Positions 16,131 to 29,732 of a stretch of 64,000 bases of DNA are shown here, in pieces. This stretch comes from Acorus gramineus (Eukaryota; Streptophyta; Magnoliopsida; Acorales; Acoraceae): NCBI GenBank assembly GCA_030737835.1, contig CM060856.1, forward strand, positions 10,581,670 through 10,645,669, given 5' to 3'. Below the pieces are notes generated by a model. That model made no database searches. It was not told the DNA's origin and saw nothing but the letters and a program-made list of their open reading frames with translations. The translations under genes and the position numbers were made by a program. The first letter of the stretch is position 1. Each line of letters starts with the position of its first letter.

Positions 16131-19100
16131 TTTATAAGGCCCCTTTTATCTGTTGTTTCTGATAAGGAAGACAGAGTTTGAACGAATCGATGCAGCTATT
16201 AATGGAGTTGTTGTGTTTGTAGAGAGAGAAAGAGAGAAAATACAGAGAGAAACAAATGGGTCTCTGTTTCTGCAAAGTTTTGGGTTTCTGAGCTCTTGTT
16301 GGGAAGGGGAGGCGGTATCTCTGCCCAAGCAGCCAAAAAAATATATTTATAAAATCTACTCAAATACTATTTTATTCTATTTTATTTTTTAATGTGTGTG
16401 TGAATATAACAAAGTAGTACATGTACATGTACAGTTACATCTGCTACAGTATATGTTCGGTATTCCATACGCTCGAAATTTCAAATCCCTTCCTTCTCAC
16501 TATCCTCCGCGGGTGAAACCGTCTTAAGTTATTCCGATAAGGACAACAAACAACACAACTTGTTTAGAATTGTTAATCTCCTCCTGGAAACATCACTAGC
16601 CGTACTTTTATTTGTCACAACACGCGATGGATCTAGATCGGGGGGTTTTGGATAAAACGATATGGACCGTCGGATTCGGTCACGGAAACGCGTGTCGGGC
16701 GATTATGGTCCCCCCACGGAGAGGGCTCTGATCCGTGGAGAGGGAGCAGATGCTCTTCCTTTCACAAAACCCATCCAATCCCAATCAATTTAGCGTGTCG
16801 GACTCGTACGAGACACCTCCCCAAAGCATCCCCCTCCATTTTTTTTTTCTTTCTTCTTTTAAACATTGAACGTGGACGGGACCGCCTCTATCACCATCAA
16901 ACGCGCACCACCCACCGTACATAAAAACAAAAACCCACCCAGAAAAAAAAAAAAAAAAAAAACCTCATCAGATCTCAATTAAACGGATGATATTTATTCA
17001 CACAATTTTTAGTACTTACACATGTATCGGAGAGTGTGAAATTTTTATTTTTATTTATCTTGTTTTGGTGAGGATGGGATTTTCAAGGGTGGGTTTGTGA
17101 TGATAATGGAGTAGATAGAGCAATCATTTGTCCGGTTCCCTTTGCTCCTTTGGACCGCACCCACAAGGACATGGCTTAGCTGACACGCTTTTATGTTGCA
17201 CATTAATGCAAGGGTCCCCCCCCCAAACCACCTCTCCTTTTTCTTTTATTGGCTTTATTTCACCCCCACTTTATGTACCACTCACTTCACTCCACTCTTT
17301 TGAACGGTGGGAATTCTCCCATTAAGCTTCATCCGAGAGAGAATAACGGTGTCTACAACCACCGGCGACACGGAGACCACAAAAAAAAAAACATAGGGAC
17401 CTTCAAATGTGCGGTGCTGATTGTGTGAGTTCAGCAGATCAGCGGTTCAGATGGGAGAGAATGTTTTGATGATGGGGTTTGACTTGTGGGAAGCCCTATA
17501 GTGTGGGCTAGGGGCCTAGCCGAGCCGTTTGGATGTCCAGGGTTCGAGCCTTTCGTACAGTACTCAAACATGCTTTTCTTTTTAAAAAAAAAAAAAAAAA
17601 TTTGTGTTGTTTTGTTCTGCTTTTCCAGCTGTAACTATAGCAGAGAAACGGACGGTTCAGATCTGATCAAGTCATATGCCTAGTACGAAATCAGCAGTTA
17701 TTTCAACGCAATAATAATGATGATGGATGGGTTATCTATGAATAAAGAGTGAGAGTAAAGTGAGAGAGAGATAAGGCGAAGGAAATGAATGGAGGGAGAA
17801 ATTAAAAAAATGTATGGGAAAACGGGAACATCGTATTGAGGTAGAGTCTAATCAAAGGACTTGGGGGGACAGACGTGGTGAGCGATCACGTGATAAAAGT
17901 GTGATGAGAGAGAGAGAGGGGGGGGGGGGGGGAATAGTTTAGGGAGAGCTAGCTGTTGATCACTGGGTTGTTCAATGGGACCCACATTGGAATAGTTAAA
18001 TCCTTACCGTACCACTGAGATCTCAGACCACTCTCTCCCTTCCTTTTGTTATGGTGGGAGGTCTCTCAAAGGTTTAAATTTTATACATACAGATATCATC
18101 CTCAATCGTGTCACATTCTTTTAAAGAAAAAAATTCAAATAACATGACCTGAACTTCCTGGAATCCATGTAACAAATATGGTTATAAATCTAAATAGCTA
18201 ATTGAGTGAAACTTTAGTTAATACATGAAAAATATTCTATGATATTATGATTAATTAACTTTAGTTAAAAACACAATATACTAAAAAAATCTATAATGCT
18301 TTAAAAATATAAAAAATCTTTTATAAATAACGATTTTTTCCTTTTATTATAAAATCTTATCTAAAATGATAAAAACGTTATTTATACATGATTTTTTACA
18401 TTTTTAACATATTGTAGAGTTTTTTTTTATATTATGTTTTAATATAAGATTAACTAAACATAATATACATCATCTGCTAACAAAATTTTAATTGAATGTG
18501 TTATTTGGATTTACATGGGTGTTTTTAAATGGGTATATAGATTTTTCGCTTTTTAAAATTTAAAACTGAGCATGATTTTTGTATTACTAAATCCCATGAA
18601 TAGATACTAGAATAGATGTTGAATAATACATATAAGATAAAATGCAATAATAAAATAAATAAATAAAACTGTTTTGATGGTGGGCATATGTGATATGGGT
18701 GTCAAAAAATAATAAAATGGAATAATGTGGTATTAGTAATTCAAGCCTCTTAGAAATTTGATCATTTCACTCGATCTATGTAACTAGTATGAAGAATATC
18801 ATATATCAAATCGTATTTTTATTTTTTATAAATTAGTAAAATTTTACATATCAAATCATTTTTATATTTTATAAATTTTTATCAACGTTTTATTAATCTT
18901 TTATCTACAATTTATCAATAATTAGCCAAACAACAAAATTTTTGATATTATGTTCAATAAAAATAACTAAAAATAAAATATTTTATTTCATTGATACTGT
19001 TATCTTTCTAAAATAACCTATTTTTTTATATGTGAAAAAGAATGGTTCAATGAAGATCTTGTTTTATTCGGAGCTAGCCATTTTTCTTTAACTTCCTACT

Positions 19101-20800
19101 GTCTCCCGACTCATTATTTCCAACAAAAAAAAAATCAGATGACTTTAAAAAAGAGTTTATATTCACTTCACATACAAAGTGTCTTCCAAAGGTGTGATAG
19201 AAAAAAAAAAAAAAAAAAAAAGCTTCTGAAAACTTGAAAGATAGGTTTGGTCTCCAAACTTTTGAACCTGAAAGATATACTGTGCACGAGGGGGCAAGTG
19301 ATATAATGGACCAGCCCAGCCTGCACTTCCCCCATATAAAAGAGGACCTTCAAATGCACTTTTAAATTCTGGTCCCACATAAATAGTTTCTGATACGGGC
19401 CCATTCAAATCGTGTTTGATTTGGGTGAGACAGCTTTCACAAGGATTGGCTTTGGGCTCTCTTTTTTTGAAAATGTCATGTAAGTTCGCCTCTAGTTCGT
19501 GACCATTTGATCTTTCAAATACTAAATTTCTTTCATATAATACAAAAAATTTATATACTGCAAAAAACAGTACGCACGTATTTTAAAAAATTTGAAAATT
19601 TTCAAACAAGATATGTACCTCAGGTGCGTGTGCGCGTGGGGTAACAGAGACTATTTGTAATTTTGCTTTTATTTTTTTATGGGATTGATGTGAAAGTTTA
19701 GTCCTTGTATTGATTCAAATTATTCACCTGTATATAGATCTTATTTAAATTCACTTATCCTACTAATTTTGATTATGTAAAATTGTTTTTAAATAATTTT
19801 TACAAACTTTAGCTATTGAAAAAAGTTTGTTTTACATTTTAAAAGTCAACAAAATAATTTAAATAAAATCAGTTTAAGATTTTTTTTTATAAAAAAAGTT
19901 TTTATCATTTTTAAATGCCTTAATTTTTTAAATGTGTATACTTCAACAGCATTAACTTTAATGTGTATACTATTTTTTCATGGAAAGCAAAAAAACAAAA
20001 AACAAAATCTTCATACATTCAAATTACCAAACATATACCTTGTAAGTTTTAAGGATAAATAATATTTCACATTGGAATATGACTACGTGTAACATCATCC
20101 ACTCAAAATTATTTTGAGAGTTATATACCTCGTGTGTCACCTTTACTTAGTGTAACAAGGTTGAAGTTTTTTATATTATGTATGTGATATCAATCCATTT
20201 ATTAGAGTTTATATGTTTCACTTTTTATAAAGGATGTACATCTCAATGACATATATAAATTTTAAAACAAATTAAAATTATGAAAGATTTGTGTTTGAGA
20301 CTACAGAACGGTTCGAGTGTAATTACTGATTGTAACTATTTTCTATCATTTATTTTTAACTGGATGCATCCCGGTCTAATTCAAATTGTTGGACGCAAAG
20401 ATTTTATAGCGCGTGCTATGTCCATGGGCCCCATGGATCCGACTTAAGAGTTTCATGGGCTTTCCGTACTCTTATTCATAAGCCCGCAGTACATACACAC
20501 AGACTAGAGAGCGCTTACTCTTAGTTTTTTACAGCTCAAAATATAATCATATATAACTCGTTAAAAATACAGTGAAACATATGTTTTTTCTTACACTTAT
20601 TTAAAATGTTTATTCAACTTAAAATGAAGCGATGTATATTTTTTTTATCAAAATATATACATCATTAAATGATGCTCACTATTTTTTTAATTTGAAAATA
20701 TGTGTGGCTTGAGTTTTAGTTAGTAAAAATAACTGAGTCTAACATTCTCCATACATTATCTTTAGAGTAATTTAGACTGATCAGTCTTACTCCCTGGGCG
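16131..20800. other. GRF upstream/intergenic region, no gene recognised
   Basis: Moderately GC-rich up to about 18060, then AT-rich. It contains a second ATCACGTGAT palindrome (17885-17894), a GA run followed by a G tract (17906-17932) and a tRNA-like SINE candidate (17495-17600). The 78-81 codon minus frames at 19163-19408 run through a poly-T tract and match nothing I know. Confidence 0.5.
17495..17600 (+). mobile_element. Possible tRNA-derived SINE fragment
   Basis: A Pol III B-box-like GGTTCGAGCC (17541-17550) is followed about 35 bp later by TTTTCTTTTT and a 17-nt A tail (about 17583-17600). The A box is poor (GGGCTAGGGGCCTAGCCGAG region). Target duplications are not obvious. Confidence 0.3.
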
Positions 20801-21318
20801 TAGGGATAACAGTGGGATAGGGTAAATGGGAAACCCCCCAATCCTATCCTCATGTCGAACCTGAACTTAACTCGTCCCAACCCGATGAAGATATAAAACG
20901 GGTTTGAGATTCAAGGACAAAACCAGCCCTTCCCCACTATACCATGTCAATCACTTATATCATCATATTAATATGATACATAATTAAAACTAACTAAACA
21001 TATATTATTATTATTATTATTATTATCATTATTATTATTAAATACTTAAACATGTATTAAGAAATATTATATAAAAAAATTATTTAGTTTATAATCTAAA
21101 AAAAGGATAAAAAAATTATTTAAAAATTTGAGATTCTTAATTTCGTTTTCTTCTAAATGGGATAAGACGAGACATGACGGGTTTGAGTTTGAAAAACCGT
21201 GGGGATGGAGTTGAGACGGAATAATCAAACTCATCAATGGTATGTGATATGATTTTATTAACAGGTTTATGATTGAGATTTATCAAACCCGTTTCAACCT
21301 AGCATGTTGCCATCCCTA
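20801..21318. mobile_element. hAT-like MITE with TAGGGATRRCA termini
   Basis: The left end TAGGGATAACAGTGGGATAG and the right end TGTTGCCATCCCTA form a terminal inverted repeat of TAGGGATRRCA type, a tip I associate with plant non-autonomous hAT elements. Just inside are GGGT/ACCC-rich segments (CCCAACCCGATGAAGATATA) and an AT-rich core with a TTA microsatellite (21005-21043). A diverged relative is at 24324-24867. Confidence 0.6.
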
Positions 21319-22917
21319 CATGGCCCCCCTACTCAAGCCCCGTGTTTGTTTAGAGGATTAAGAGAGTGGTTAAGTTGTGAATAAGTTTATTCCTCAAAAA
21401 CAAATTTGTTTAGTATGAATAAACGTGTTATAATTATGTTTGGATAAGTTATAATAAACCCTTGTGACTACAAATGGAGAGGTAGATATAGTTTATTCAT
21501 ATTTATTGATCCAAAATTATAAACAGAGACAAATATGACAGATATAAAAGACAAAAATTATCAATATAAAAAAATTAAAGCAACATAACAGAAAATCATT
21601 TAATTCTTATCTATCTGGCATAAATATTTTATATAAGGATAACATATTCATGAACCAAACAAGGGCCAAAGGTTCAAACTTCAAGCACACAGATGGGTGT
21701 CACTTGCAGGGTCAAAAATAAGATAATCGAAAGGACAATCATGCATTTGTTCTCCACAATTTTTTTTTATATACATGTTCCTTATGATAAAACATGTATA
21801 CATGTATACATTTATTAATCCATTTTTTAAAAAAGTGATGGGAGTATGAGACTACACTCGAGACTATAAAATAAAAATTGGCCCCTTTGGAGACGGGTTT
21901 GAACAATTTTTGGCTTTTGGATATATAGGAAACTGTTTTTTTTAAACCCTTGTTTCCAAATAGGAAAACTGGTGTCAAAAGCTGTAAATAGAAAGTTACA
22001 GAGAGACAGCTTCCTTTAAAATCAGTTTTAAATCCAGCTTTTATCTAAAATCAATTTTTCAATCCTACAACCACACACACAGCCTTAGCCTTGAACAAAA
22101 AAAAAAATGATCCTGCATTCATATTATTTACTGTGCACTATTACTTCTTTTCTATCAAATTGAACAGAAAACAAGGCAGATTCGCTTTAGTTTGAGCAAA
22201 TAACAGTACTGCTGATTCTCAAATGCAGCAAATCAAAAGCTTTCAAAACAAAAGCAAGTAAATGATGCGGTATTCTGAATAAGAGCTGAATGGTTTAATT
22301 TCAAGATATTTGTTCTCAGATATTCTTTCTTAAATCTAAATAGGCCTGACATAATGATTTAATTTCAGATAAACTACTCATATAGTCATTATTAGTTCTC
22401 GAGAAACCAAAAAAAAAAAAAACAAGAATGACTGTAGACTGTGGTCCCACTATAAAAAAATGCCCCCTTTGAATAACTTTCCATAATGGCGAAAGCAGCA
22501 GCCCAGCTGCAATTGAGAATTTCACGTCCCATAGTTTCAGTCTCAGCTTCTCCTTTGTAAGGCAATTCACAGGTTATATACACTATGGTCTTTCAGATAC
22601 CTGTAAAAAACAAACAATGGAAAATAATAGATAGTATCAGGAGGCAACATTTGTGATTGATTTCTATGGCATCAACTACATAAAAAAAAATGATACAACC
22701 AGCTTGACTTTTAGCTCCATTGTTAGTCTTATGGGTTAAACATAGTATGATCTCTATTTAGATAAATGTTATAAACATTTATATGGAGGTTCCTTCATTA
22801 CCGTTGGCCAAAAATGAGGCCAATATAATGGCCTTAATGTATTTTTATTAAAAGAAACTGATGAGTGAACCTTTTTTTTTTTTTTTTTGGAAGAAATGAT
22901 GAATGAAGACTAACCAA
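21319..22917. other. Intergenic region / 3' flank of the TMEM45-like gene
   Basis: AT-rich with oligo-A and oligo-T tracts. The minus-strand 84-codon frame at 22316-22570 contains a homopolymer-encoded FFFFF run and no recognisable domain. Part of the right end is probably 3' UTR of the gene at 22918-26298. Confidence 0.5.
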
Positions 22918-25900
22918 TCATTGCACATCGAAGCCCCCATCATCCTCATCAACGGATGTCAAGCGCTTCAAATCGGGATGCCCGTATCTTGAGGCAGCAT
23001 AACAGTACGAGGCGATGGTGGCCGCGACGACAACAAACACCAAGGAGAACAGCTGGAAGTTCGCAAAGAGTTGCCCGCGGACATCGTGATCAGTGGACAG
23101 GCATGATATGGAATTCTCTTTGAGCCTGCAACCCTCAGGCATCATCGGCCCATAGAGCACAAATGCGGTCTGGTAGAACCAGAGGCCCTGGAGGGTGATG
23201 GACATGCCATTGGAGAGGTCCACAGGAAAGCTCGTGGGGACCAGCGCGCCAGCGACGCATGATGCAACGCAGACGGCGATGAGGAGGACCAGGAGGAGGT
23301 GGTAGTGCCCTTCGAGACCCTTGTGGGTCGTCGAGTGGAAGGCGAAGAGCAGGTACTCTGAGGTGAAGGCGGTGGCCGCTATAAGGCATAATGTGCCTTC
23401 TGGAAGCTGAAGATACCTGGAATTTCAGGGAAACAATAGCCAGAGAGTATGTTAGCTGCAATTGCATGAGCAATGTATGCCAGATTCTTCAATGACTGAC
23501 TAGCCCAATGGCCAATGTGTTGATTTTAATATAGGGTGACATAAGTGTTACTAAATGACATGTATTATTGAGATATAATTTTGAAGAGATCATAATGTTC
23601 TATCCTCATGTAGAAATTTAAAAAAAAAATCAAAATATCAACAATTGGTGGAAAACAAAGACATGTGCTCATAGATGGAAAATAAACTAACTAATGTTGG
23701 ATTCATTGTCACCAAAATACATGTATCCGTATTAACATTTGCTTACATATATGGTAATCAATTCCATTTTTATGAAAAGTACAAGGGAAAGTAATTTTTG
23801 CAATCAATCCCCTCCAAAATGTTTTTTTTTTTTTTTTTTTTGAAGATACATACTTTCTAATGAAATAGATACCTCTACAAAAAAAAATTTAAAAAAATTA
23901 TATAAACTAAATCTATACCTTTTCACAAAAAATAAATCATATGCTAGCCAAGTTGGAACTGACAAAAGAATCACAAGAAGAGTGACTGTGTGTATCATCA
24001 CCACAGTTGTATAGATATCAGAATGCTGCTGTGATTCAATCTAACAATCTCAAAGAAACCGAGCCTAACACAAGCTTGGGCTTGAGCCCATTGGACCTTT
24101 AGTGGATCATGGGTTATGATCTGTCTGTATAAATCATGTTTTATTCCAGTCCAGTGTGCAACCATTGCAGCGCCAATTTTTTTAAAATTTTTTTAAAAAA
24201 ATATATGCATGCTTAATGAATTACATAGTATTATGAAAAATGAAATATATACATAGATAAATAATAACATATTTTTTATTTTCCTGAAAATTTTATAATA
24301 AAAAAAATTCATACATTAGAATTTGGGATGGGAATTGGATGGGATAAATGAGAAACCCGCCTCGATCCGATTCTACTGGGATGAGTTTGGTCCCATAAAT
24401 TTCAAACCCGAATGCAACCCGTCCGAACCCGATGAAGATATAGGACAACTTTGAGATTCAAGTAAAAAACATGTCATGTCCCGTTTACCTCATGTATATT
24501 ACTGTGTTCTTCAAAATTAATATAACACAGTAACTAAGATCAATCTATCATATGCTATTATTGTTATAATTGATAAAATACTTCAAACATGTATCAAGTA
24601 ATATATAAAACATAATGAATAAAGATGATTATTTAGTTTATAAGCTAAATTATTTTTAAAAAATATTGAAAAATGTTTTAAAAATTGGGATTCTTGAATA
24701 ATTTCCCTTCTTTATGGGATGAGACAAGACATGTTTGGGTTTTTTAAAAATCCGTTAAGACGGGTTTGAGACATAATAATTAAACTCGTCATAGGTTTGA
24801 AACGAATATGGGGACAAGAGATTAAAAATGATTAAACCCATCCCAACTCTTCTCGTTGTTATCTTTAATTATAACATTGAAGTATATATTGCAGTTGCAC
24901 TAGAAGAATATAAGCTTCATTCAGAGTACTGGCTCAAGTGGCAACTGGAAAACGAAGTGAGTGTCTAAGAGCATCTTTAACAACACTCCATATCTCCAAA
25001 TTTAGAGTGTAGTATACTCCAACCACATTCCAAATCCATCTTCAAATTTGGAGATTTGGATTTGGCCCTCCAAATTTGGAGGACACCTTCAAATCAACTT
25101 TTTCACTTTTTACTTTATACACTAATTAATTCAAACTAATATATGTTTAGATCCGCTAATTCATTTTTAACAAAAATGCTATAGTTGGAAAGATCTCATT
25201 GAGACATTCAAAATGAAACTAATATTAAATTATTTTAGAATTAATTTTAAATAAATCTTCACTCAGTTTGATTATTCAAGAATTATTTATTTATTTACTT
25301 AAAAAAATATTAATTTAAAAATAACTCTAAAACCATTTAATATTGAAGTCATTTTAAAAGTCTTAATGATATCTTTTTAATGATATAATTTTTATATAAA
25401 TAAATTAATAATAATAATATTTATTAATGAATTTTTATAAAAAAAAATGGAGGTGATCCAAGCATGAATTGTTTATATTTGAAGACTGGGTTGAAGATGT
25501 TATAAGAACTCTTAGAAACGAATAAAAAGAAGATACAGAGGGTCCCTCCACATTTATAATCTTAAAAATAAAAAAACCTCTTAAAAATAGATCAGCATTC
25601 CCATCCCAAACTCAACTAATATAAATTTATGAATATAAATCTGACAAAGAAAACGTATCACCATCATCATTAACTCTTTTTGGTACCACCATCATCATTC
25701 ATTAATAACATTTTGCATTAAATGATTTGTTTGTGAAAATTATTGTATGCATCAGTGCATGCCTAAAATTTACCCACTTCCACCCACTCAATCAACACCA
25801 AATCAATGACTCCCTTCTTAGAAAGTCAAATCAACCCGATCGTCAATAAAAAAATAAAAAAAACTTTGATCACCACCGTCGATTCACATCAATTAAACGG

Positions 25901-26298
25901 CCGATAAAAAAATCACACCAAAAAGAAAACAAACAAGCAAAGTCTGACCTGGTATTCTCATGGACGAGGGCGACGACGCCGAACACGAAGAACATCAAAA
26001 GCATCCCCGCGTGTTCGAAATCGTTCATGTGCGACGGATTCAAAACCCCTCCGTCGACGAAGATCTTCAGGTGCGTCGAATACAGGAATTCAATGCAGAG
26101 GTCCACAAACGCACCCACCGTGATCACGTAGAGCTCCAGGTGCCTGACCCGCCCTCCCCACCAGTTCACCGGGTTCCAAGACCTCACCCGGAACGATTTC
26201 GGGTCCGACGCGTACCTCAACACGGCGCACCATAAGTGCCAGCATCCGACGGCCAGGAACAGCGTCCCCGGCAGCGCGTGCCCCTTGAACGATCCCAT
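22918..26298 (-). CDS. TMEM45 / DUF716 family membrane protein, 282 aa
   Basis: Two exons, 25949-26298 and 22918-23416, are joined across a 2532-bp intron at AG|G within the codon for Arg117, giving 282 residues. The protein is strongly hydrophobic with about seven predicted spans (roughly 10-28, 54-73, 95-113, 122-143, 155-176, 195-212, 235-258). The N-terminus MGSFKGHALPGTLFLAVGCW, the HMNDFEHAGMLLMFFVFG segment, the HSTTHKGLEGHYH His cluster between spans and the LWFYQTAFVLYG segment are family hallmarks as I remember them. The molecular function of plant members is not established; one report links a tobacco relative to virus response. The cytosolic tail is acidic (TSVDEDDGGFDV). The two exons are GC-richer than the surroundings. 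The intron hosts an old hAT-like MITE. Confidence 0.9.
24324..24867. mobile_element. Diverged hAT-like MITE in the TMEM45-like intron
   Basis: It shares ordered blocks with the element at 20801-21318: ACCCG..CCCGATGAAGATATA, TTGAGATTCAAG, ATGGGATGAGACAAGACATG, GACGGGTTTGAGA and CCCATCCCAACTC. The ends are decayed (TGGGATGGGAATTGG; GTTGTTATCTTTA). It is an older copy of the same family. Confidence 0.6.
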
Positions 26299-26931
26299 CC
26301 GTCCGATTCAATTAGACCTCTTTTTTGTGGGTTGAATGAACCTACGTATTGAAAAAAAGACAAACGTGTCGTTAAGAAATGGAGCCCACTGTTTCTTGAA
26401 CGGGAGAGGAGTGGATTATTAGGATGAGGGGGAGTGAGAGTATCATCATGTTCTTTTAAAAAAAGGTTTTTAGGAATCTGAGTAAAACCGCGATTGTTTA
26501 CTGAGAATCGGCGAGGAGAATACGTGCGAGGGTTATAATCGGTAAGTTGATCGATCGTCTCGAATGAATTCCTCGCTGGAGCGCATGAAAAATGAATCAG
26601 GTTTTTTTTAGTCAAATATCGCCATCGGTTTTACTTTCAAAATCGTTGACTGAGTCCATTAGAGCTACAATTCAGCATTTCTTGTTCTTTTCTTCTTCAT
26701 TAAGATTTCGTTTGAGATCAGGAATCTAAAGCTTCCAAAAGAGAAAACCAAAAAAATTAAAATAGTTTGAACAAAGAGAGATAAAAAAAACAAGCTTTAA
26801 AATCACGAGAACTGAAACGATTTATCGGATCCTGTAAAAGTAGAAGCACAGATCTGGAGCTCGTAATAGCAGGGTTTAAGAGATCGCAAAACTAGTAGAT
26901 CAACTAAAGCTGAAATACAGATCCACACGGC

Positions 26932-26959
<28 letters not shown>
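26932..26959. repeat. (GA)n microsatellite
   Basis: Perfect GA run about 630 bp upstream of the TMEM45-like start codon. Confidence 0.9.
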
Positions 26960-26962
<3 letters not shown>

Positions 26963-27520
26963 AGCAAATAATATAATAAACTGTGATTTTCGGGAGATCG
27001 ACGTACCAATTAGGGAATCATTGGAGCTCCAAAAGTTTCCTCTCTGTCTCCCTCTCTTTCTGCGTATGTGTCCCTCTGTTTTCTCTCTCTGTGTGTGTCG
27101 GTGAATGAAAAGCTCAGAAGAGAAAAAGTTAGCAATCACGAGGTCTGGGTTTGGGTAGGAAAGGCAAGGTCCTTCCTATTTTTTTAATTATATAAATAAA
27201 AATAATTAGGGTTCTTGGGCCGCCTTCGTCGGGTCGGGTCAGAGGCCACCAGATCACTTGCTGACGTGTCCGCTGAATGAGGTCGACGCGAGGGGGTCCC
27301 CCAGGGATTGGATTCGAAACGTCTCCGTCGTCTTTTCTATCGACAAAAAAAACTTTGCAGTTACAAGTTACAACTCTCAGTGGGCTCCACCATTTACTCA
27401 ATAAGATCGGGGACGTAATTTCATAGTTTAAAGTCCACCGTTGGATAGGGGACTCGTGGAAGGCCCCATACATCTTGACCGTCTGATTCAAGGCTTCTCA
27501 TTCAATCCAAACATGAGAAT

Positions 27521-27920
27521 TAGGGCTGGTAAATGAACCAAACCACTCGGGTTCAGCTCGAGTTCGGCACAGTTTAAACTCGTTCAAGCTCGTTCATTTG
27601 TCTAAAATTCGATTAGGCTTGAGGCCTAGATCAAACTTCATTTTGTGTTCAAATTCGACTCGTTGTGTTATAAAAAACTTACTTGAAACTTGACTAAACT
27701 CCTTTATAAAATTAGAACATTAAATTAATATAAAGTTATGCTCGTTTAGGCTCATGAACTTGACTCATTTAAATTAAAATTTTATTTTCAATCTCTAAAA
27801 ACCCTAAAATGAAGAAGAACGTTAGACTCGTTGAGACTCGTGAGCTCAACTCGGCTTGACTCGTTTATAAACGAGCCGAACTTGAGCATGTCAAAGCTCG
27901 ACTCATTTGACTCGTTTACC
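27521..27920. mobile_element. MITE-like repeat rich in ACTCG / CGAGC units
   Basis: The left end TAGGGCTGGTAAATGAACCA and the right end CTCGTTTACCACTATTA are imperfect inverted repeats (GGTAAAYGA core). Inside are inverted runs of GCTCGAGTTCG/GAGCTCAACTCGGCTTG type. This GTAAAYGAG-tipped, CTCG-rich pattern is familiar from dispersed plant elements. No coding capacity. Confidence 0.55.
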
Positions 27921-28329
27921 ACTATTAGAATCATATACGGACAACACAATAGTATGATATAAAAGAAATAAATAAATAATAACATAAACATGAAAAAAAC
28001 CTAATATTCGCATTCATACTCTCTCCTCCCACAACTATATACCTCCTGAGGTATATACCTCATGATTATTTTTACATTTGTTAAAAATAAATTAATTCCA
28101 TTTATAACGAAACTACATAAATTTTTCATTAAAACATATAACTTAAGATGATATTTACTATTTTTAAAATATCAAAACATTTGAACGGCTGTTTGTGGGA
28201 CTGTCAGTGGAACTGTCCCTAACATCAATTCATATTGAAAGCCATGCAACTCTTGAAATACATTGATGACAACAGACAAATGAATATAAACAAGGGCATA
28301 GCAAAAGAACTGATATTACACATGATATC

Positions 28330-28350
28330 CCTCTCTCTCTCTCTCTCTTC
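28330..28350. repeat. (CT)n microsatellite
   Basis: Perfect CT run in intergenic DNA. Confidence 0.85.
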
Positions 28351-29732
28351 GTTTTTTGTTTCTCTATCAATTGCGACAGCTGGGCCTCCCATTTTCATCC
28401 CCACACAAATACAAATATTGAGGGGGATGGGATCTGAGGGTCAGATTCTCAATCTTCACCTCTTGAATGAAATAATTCATCTGTGTGAAAAAGAAAACCA
28501 AGAAAATACTGATTCTCAAGTGAAAGCTATATGAACCAAATTTAGGTATGAAGCTCGCTTAGGTGGCATCCTTTCTCATCTATCCATCCATTGTAGCAAA
28601 AGTAGATGTGATCTATATTTTTTGGTGGGTAAGCATGTGATCTATCCAGTGTTGCATTCCATATATTCCTGTGAATGTGTAATGTGTGAGTTTCTAGGAG
28701 AGTTGACTCAAATCTTAGAATAATTTTAGACACATGTCAATCCCTCATTGGGGGAGTGAATCTACTGGCAATAATAATGGGTCCACTGGAACCCATCGCA
28801 AAAAGTATGGGGCAAGGATAAATTTCTTGACCAACCTCACTTTTAAACCAGCTTTATGTTTATCCAGGCAAAAAAAAAAGTACATGACTTCATTTGGAAG
28901 ATATATGAATGGGGGCTAAAACCGGCCACGGAACTTTCCCACAAAAAGATGACAATAGCTCAAGAAAGGCATAGCATGGTAAATGTCCAAACTTTTGTCT
29001 GTTGTATGCATCATGAGGTGTCTCTTGGACACCCAAAATGGAAAACCAACATGGGAAAATGGATCCCCCCTTTATACAAAGTGGAATATAGTAACCAGTA
29101 AAAGTAATTACCAAAAAAAAAACGACAGCTGATTAGAGCAATCTCTTCCATTTAACAATTTTCTAGGTGTACAGTAAGATCTAACAAGAGAAATGTTACT
29201 GCTTTTAGGCTTACCAGGCCCTTGAAATTAGGCTTAGATTAGGGCATGTTCAATTAGAAGTAAGAGATATAATTCTTCAGGCTGTATAATGTTCAGATCC
29301 ACAAAATGTGGCCTTCAGTGCACTTACTTCAACCTTCTTTTCTGAGATGTGTTTTGATGTTTGATTTCACACTTTTAGAAGTTCCTTGTCATTTTCACCT
29401 TTTCTTCCCAGGTTTACACATCCAAAGCTATGTGGACAGGAAGACCACATCTATCATCCATTAATAGTATGACATGGCAAGTGCAAAAATCTAAGGGGGA
29501 TTTCCAGTGTGGGAGATTTGTTACCAACCCATTTAAAAAATGATTTTTTTTTTGTTTTAGTTAAAATAAGTGCTAAGAGGGAAAAAAAAAAACACAAATG
29601 TTAATGAGAAGAAAATCTAATGATGCAGGACAAAAGAATAAAAAAATGATACGCAAACAACTTGAATGAACCCACTCACCTTTGCAAGACTCAGGGCATG
29701 TTTGGTGACCATGCCAATGTTGTCTTCTCAAC

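Larger units (their letters stand above)
26299..29732. other. Intergenic: TMEM45-like upstream region, repeats, MCRS-like 3' flank
   Basis: 26299-27480 is probable promoter/5' UTR of the TMEM45-like gene, with a GA run at 26932-26959; a spliced 5' UTR is possible but cannot be shown. 27521-27920 is a transposon-like repeat. 28330-28350 is a CT run. 28734-29114 holds overlapping short frames with no recognisable domain. 29200-29732 is probably 3' UTR/flank of the gene on its right. Confidence 0.45.

Noticed and set aside
19163-19408. 78-81 codon minus frames
   Set aside because: They run through a poly-T tract, overlap each other and show no domain or exon neighbour.
28734-29114. Overlapping short frames on both strands
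   Set aside because: They are short, mutually overlapping and without recognisable motifs.
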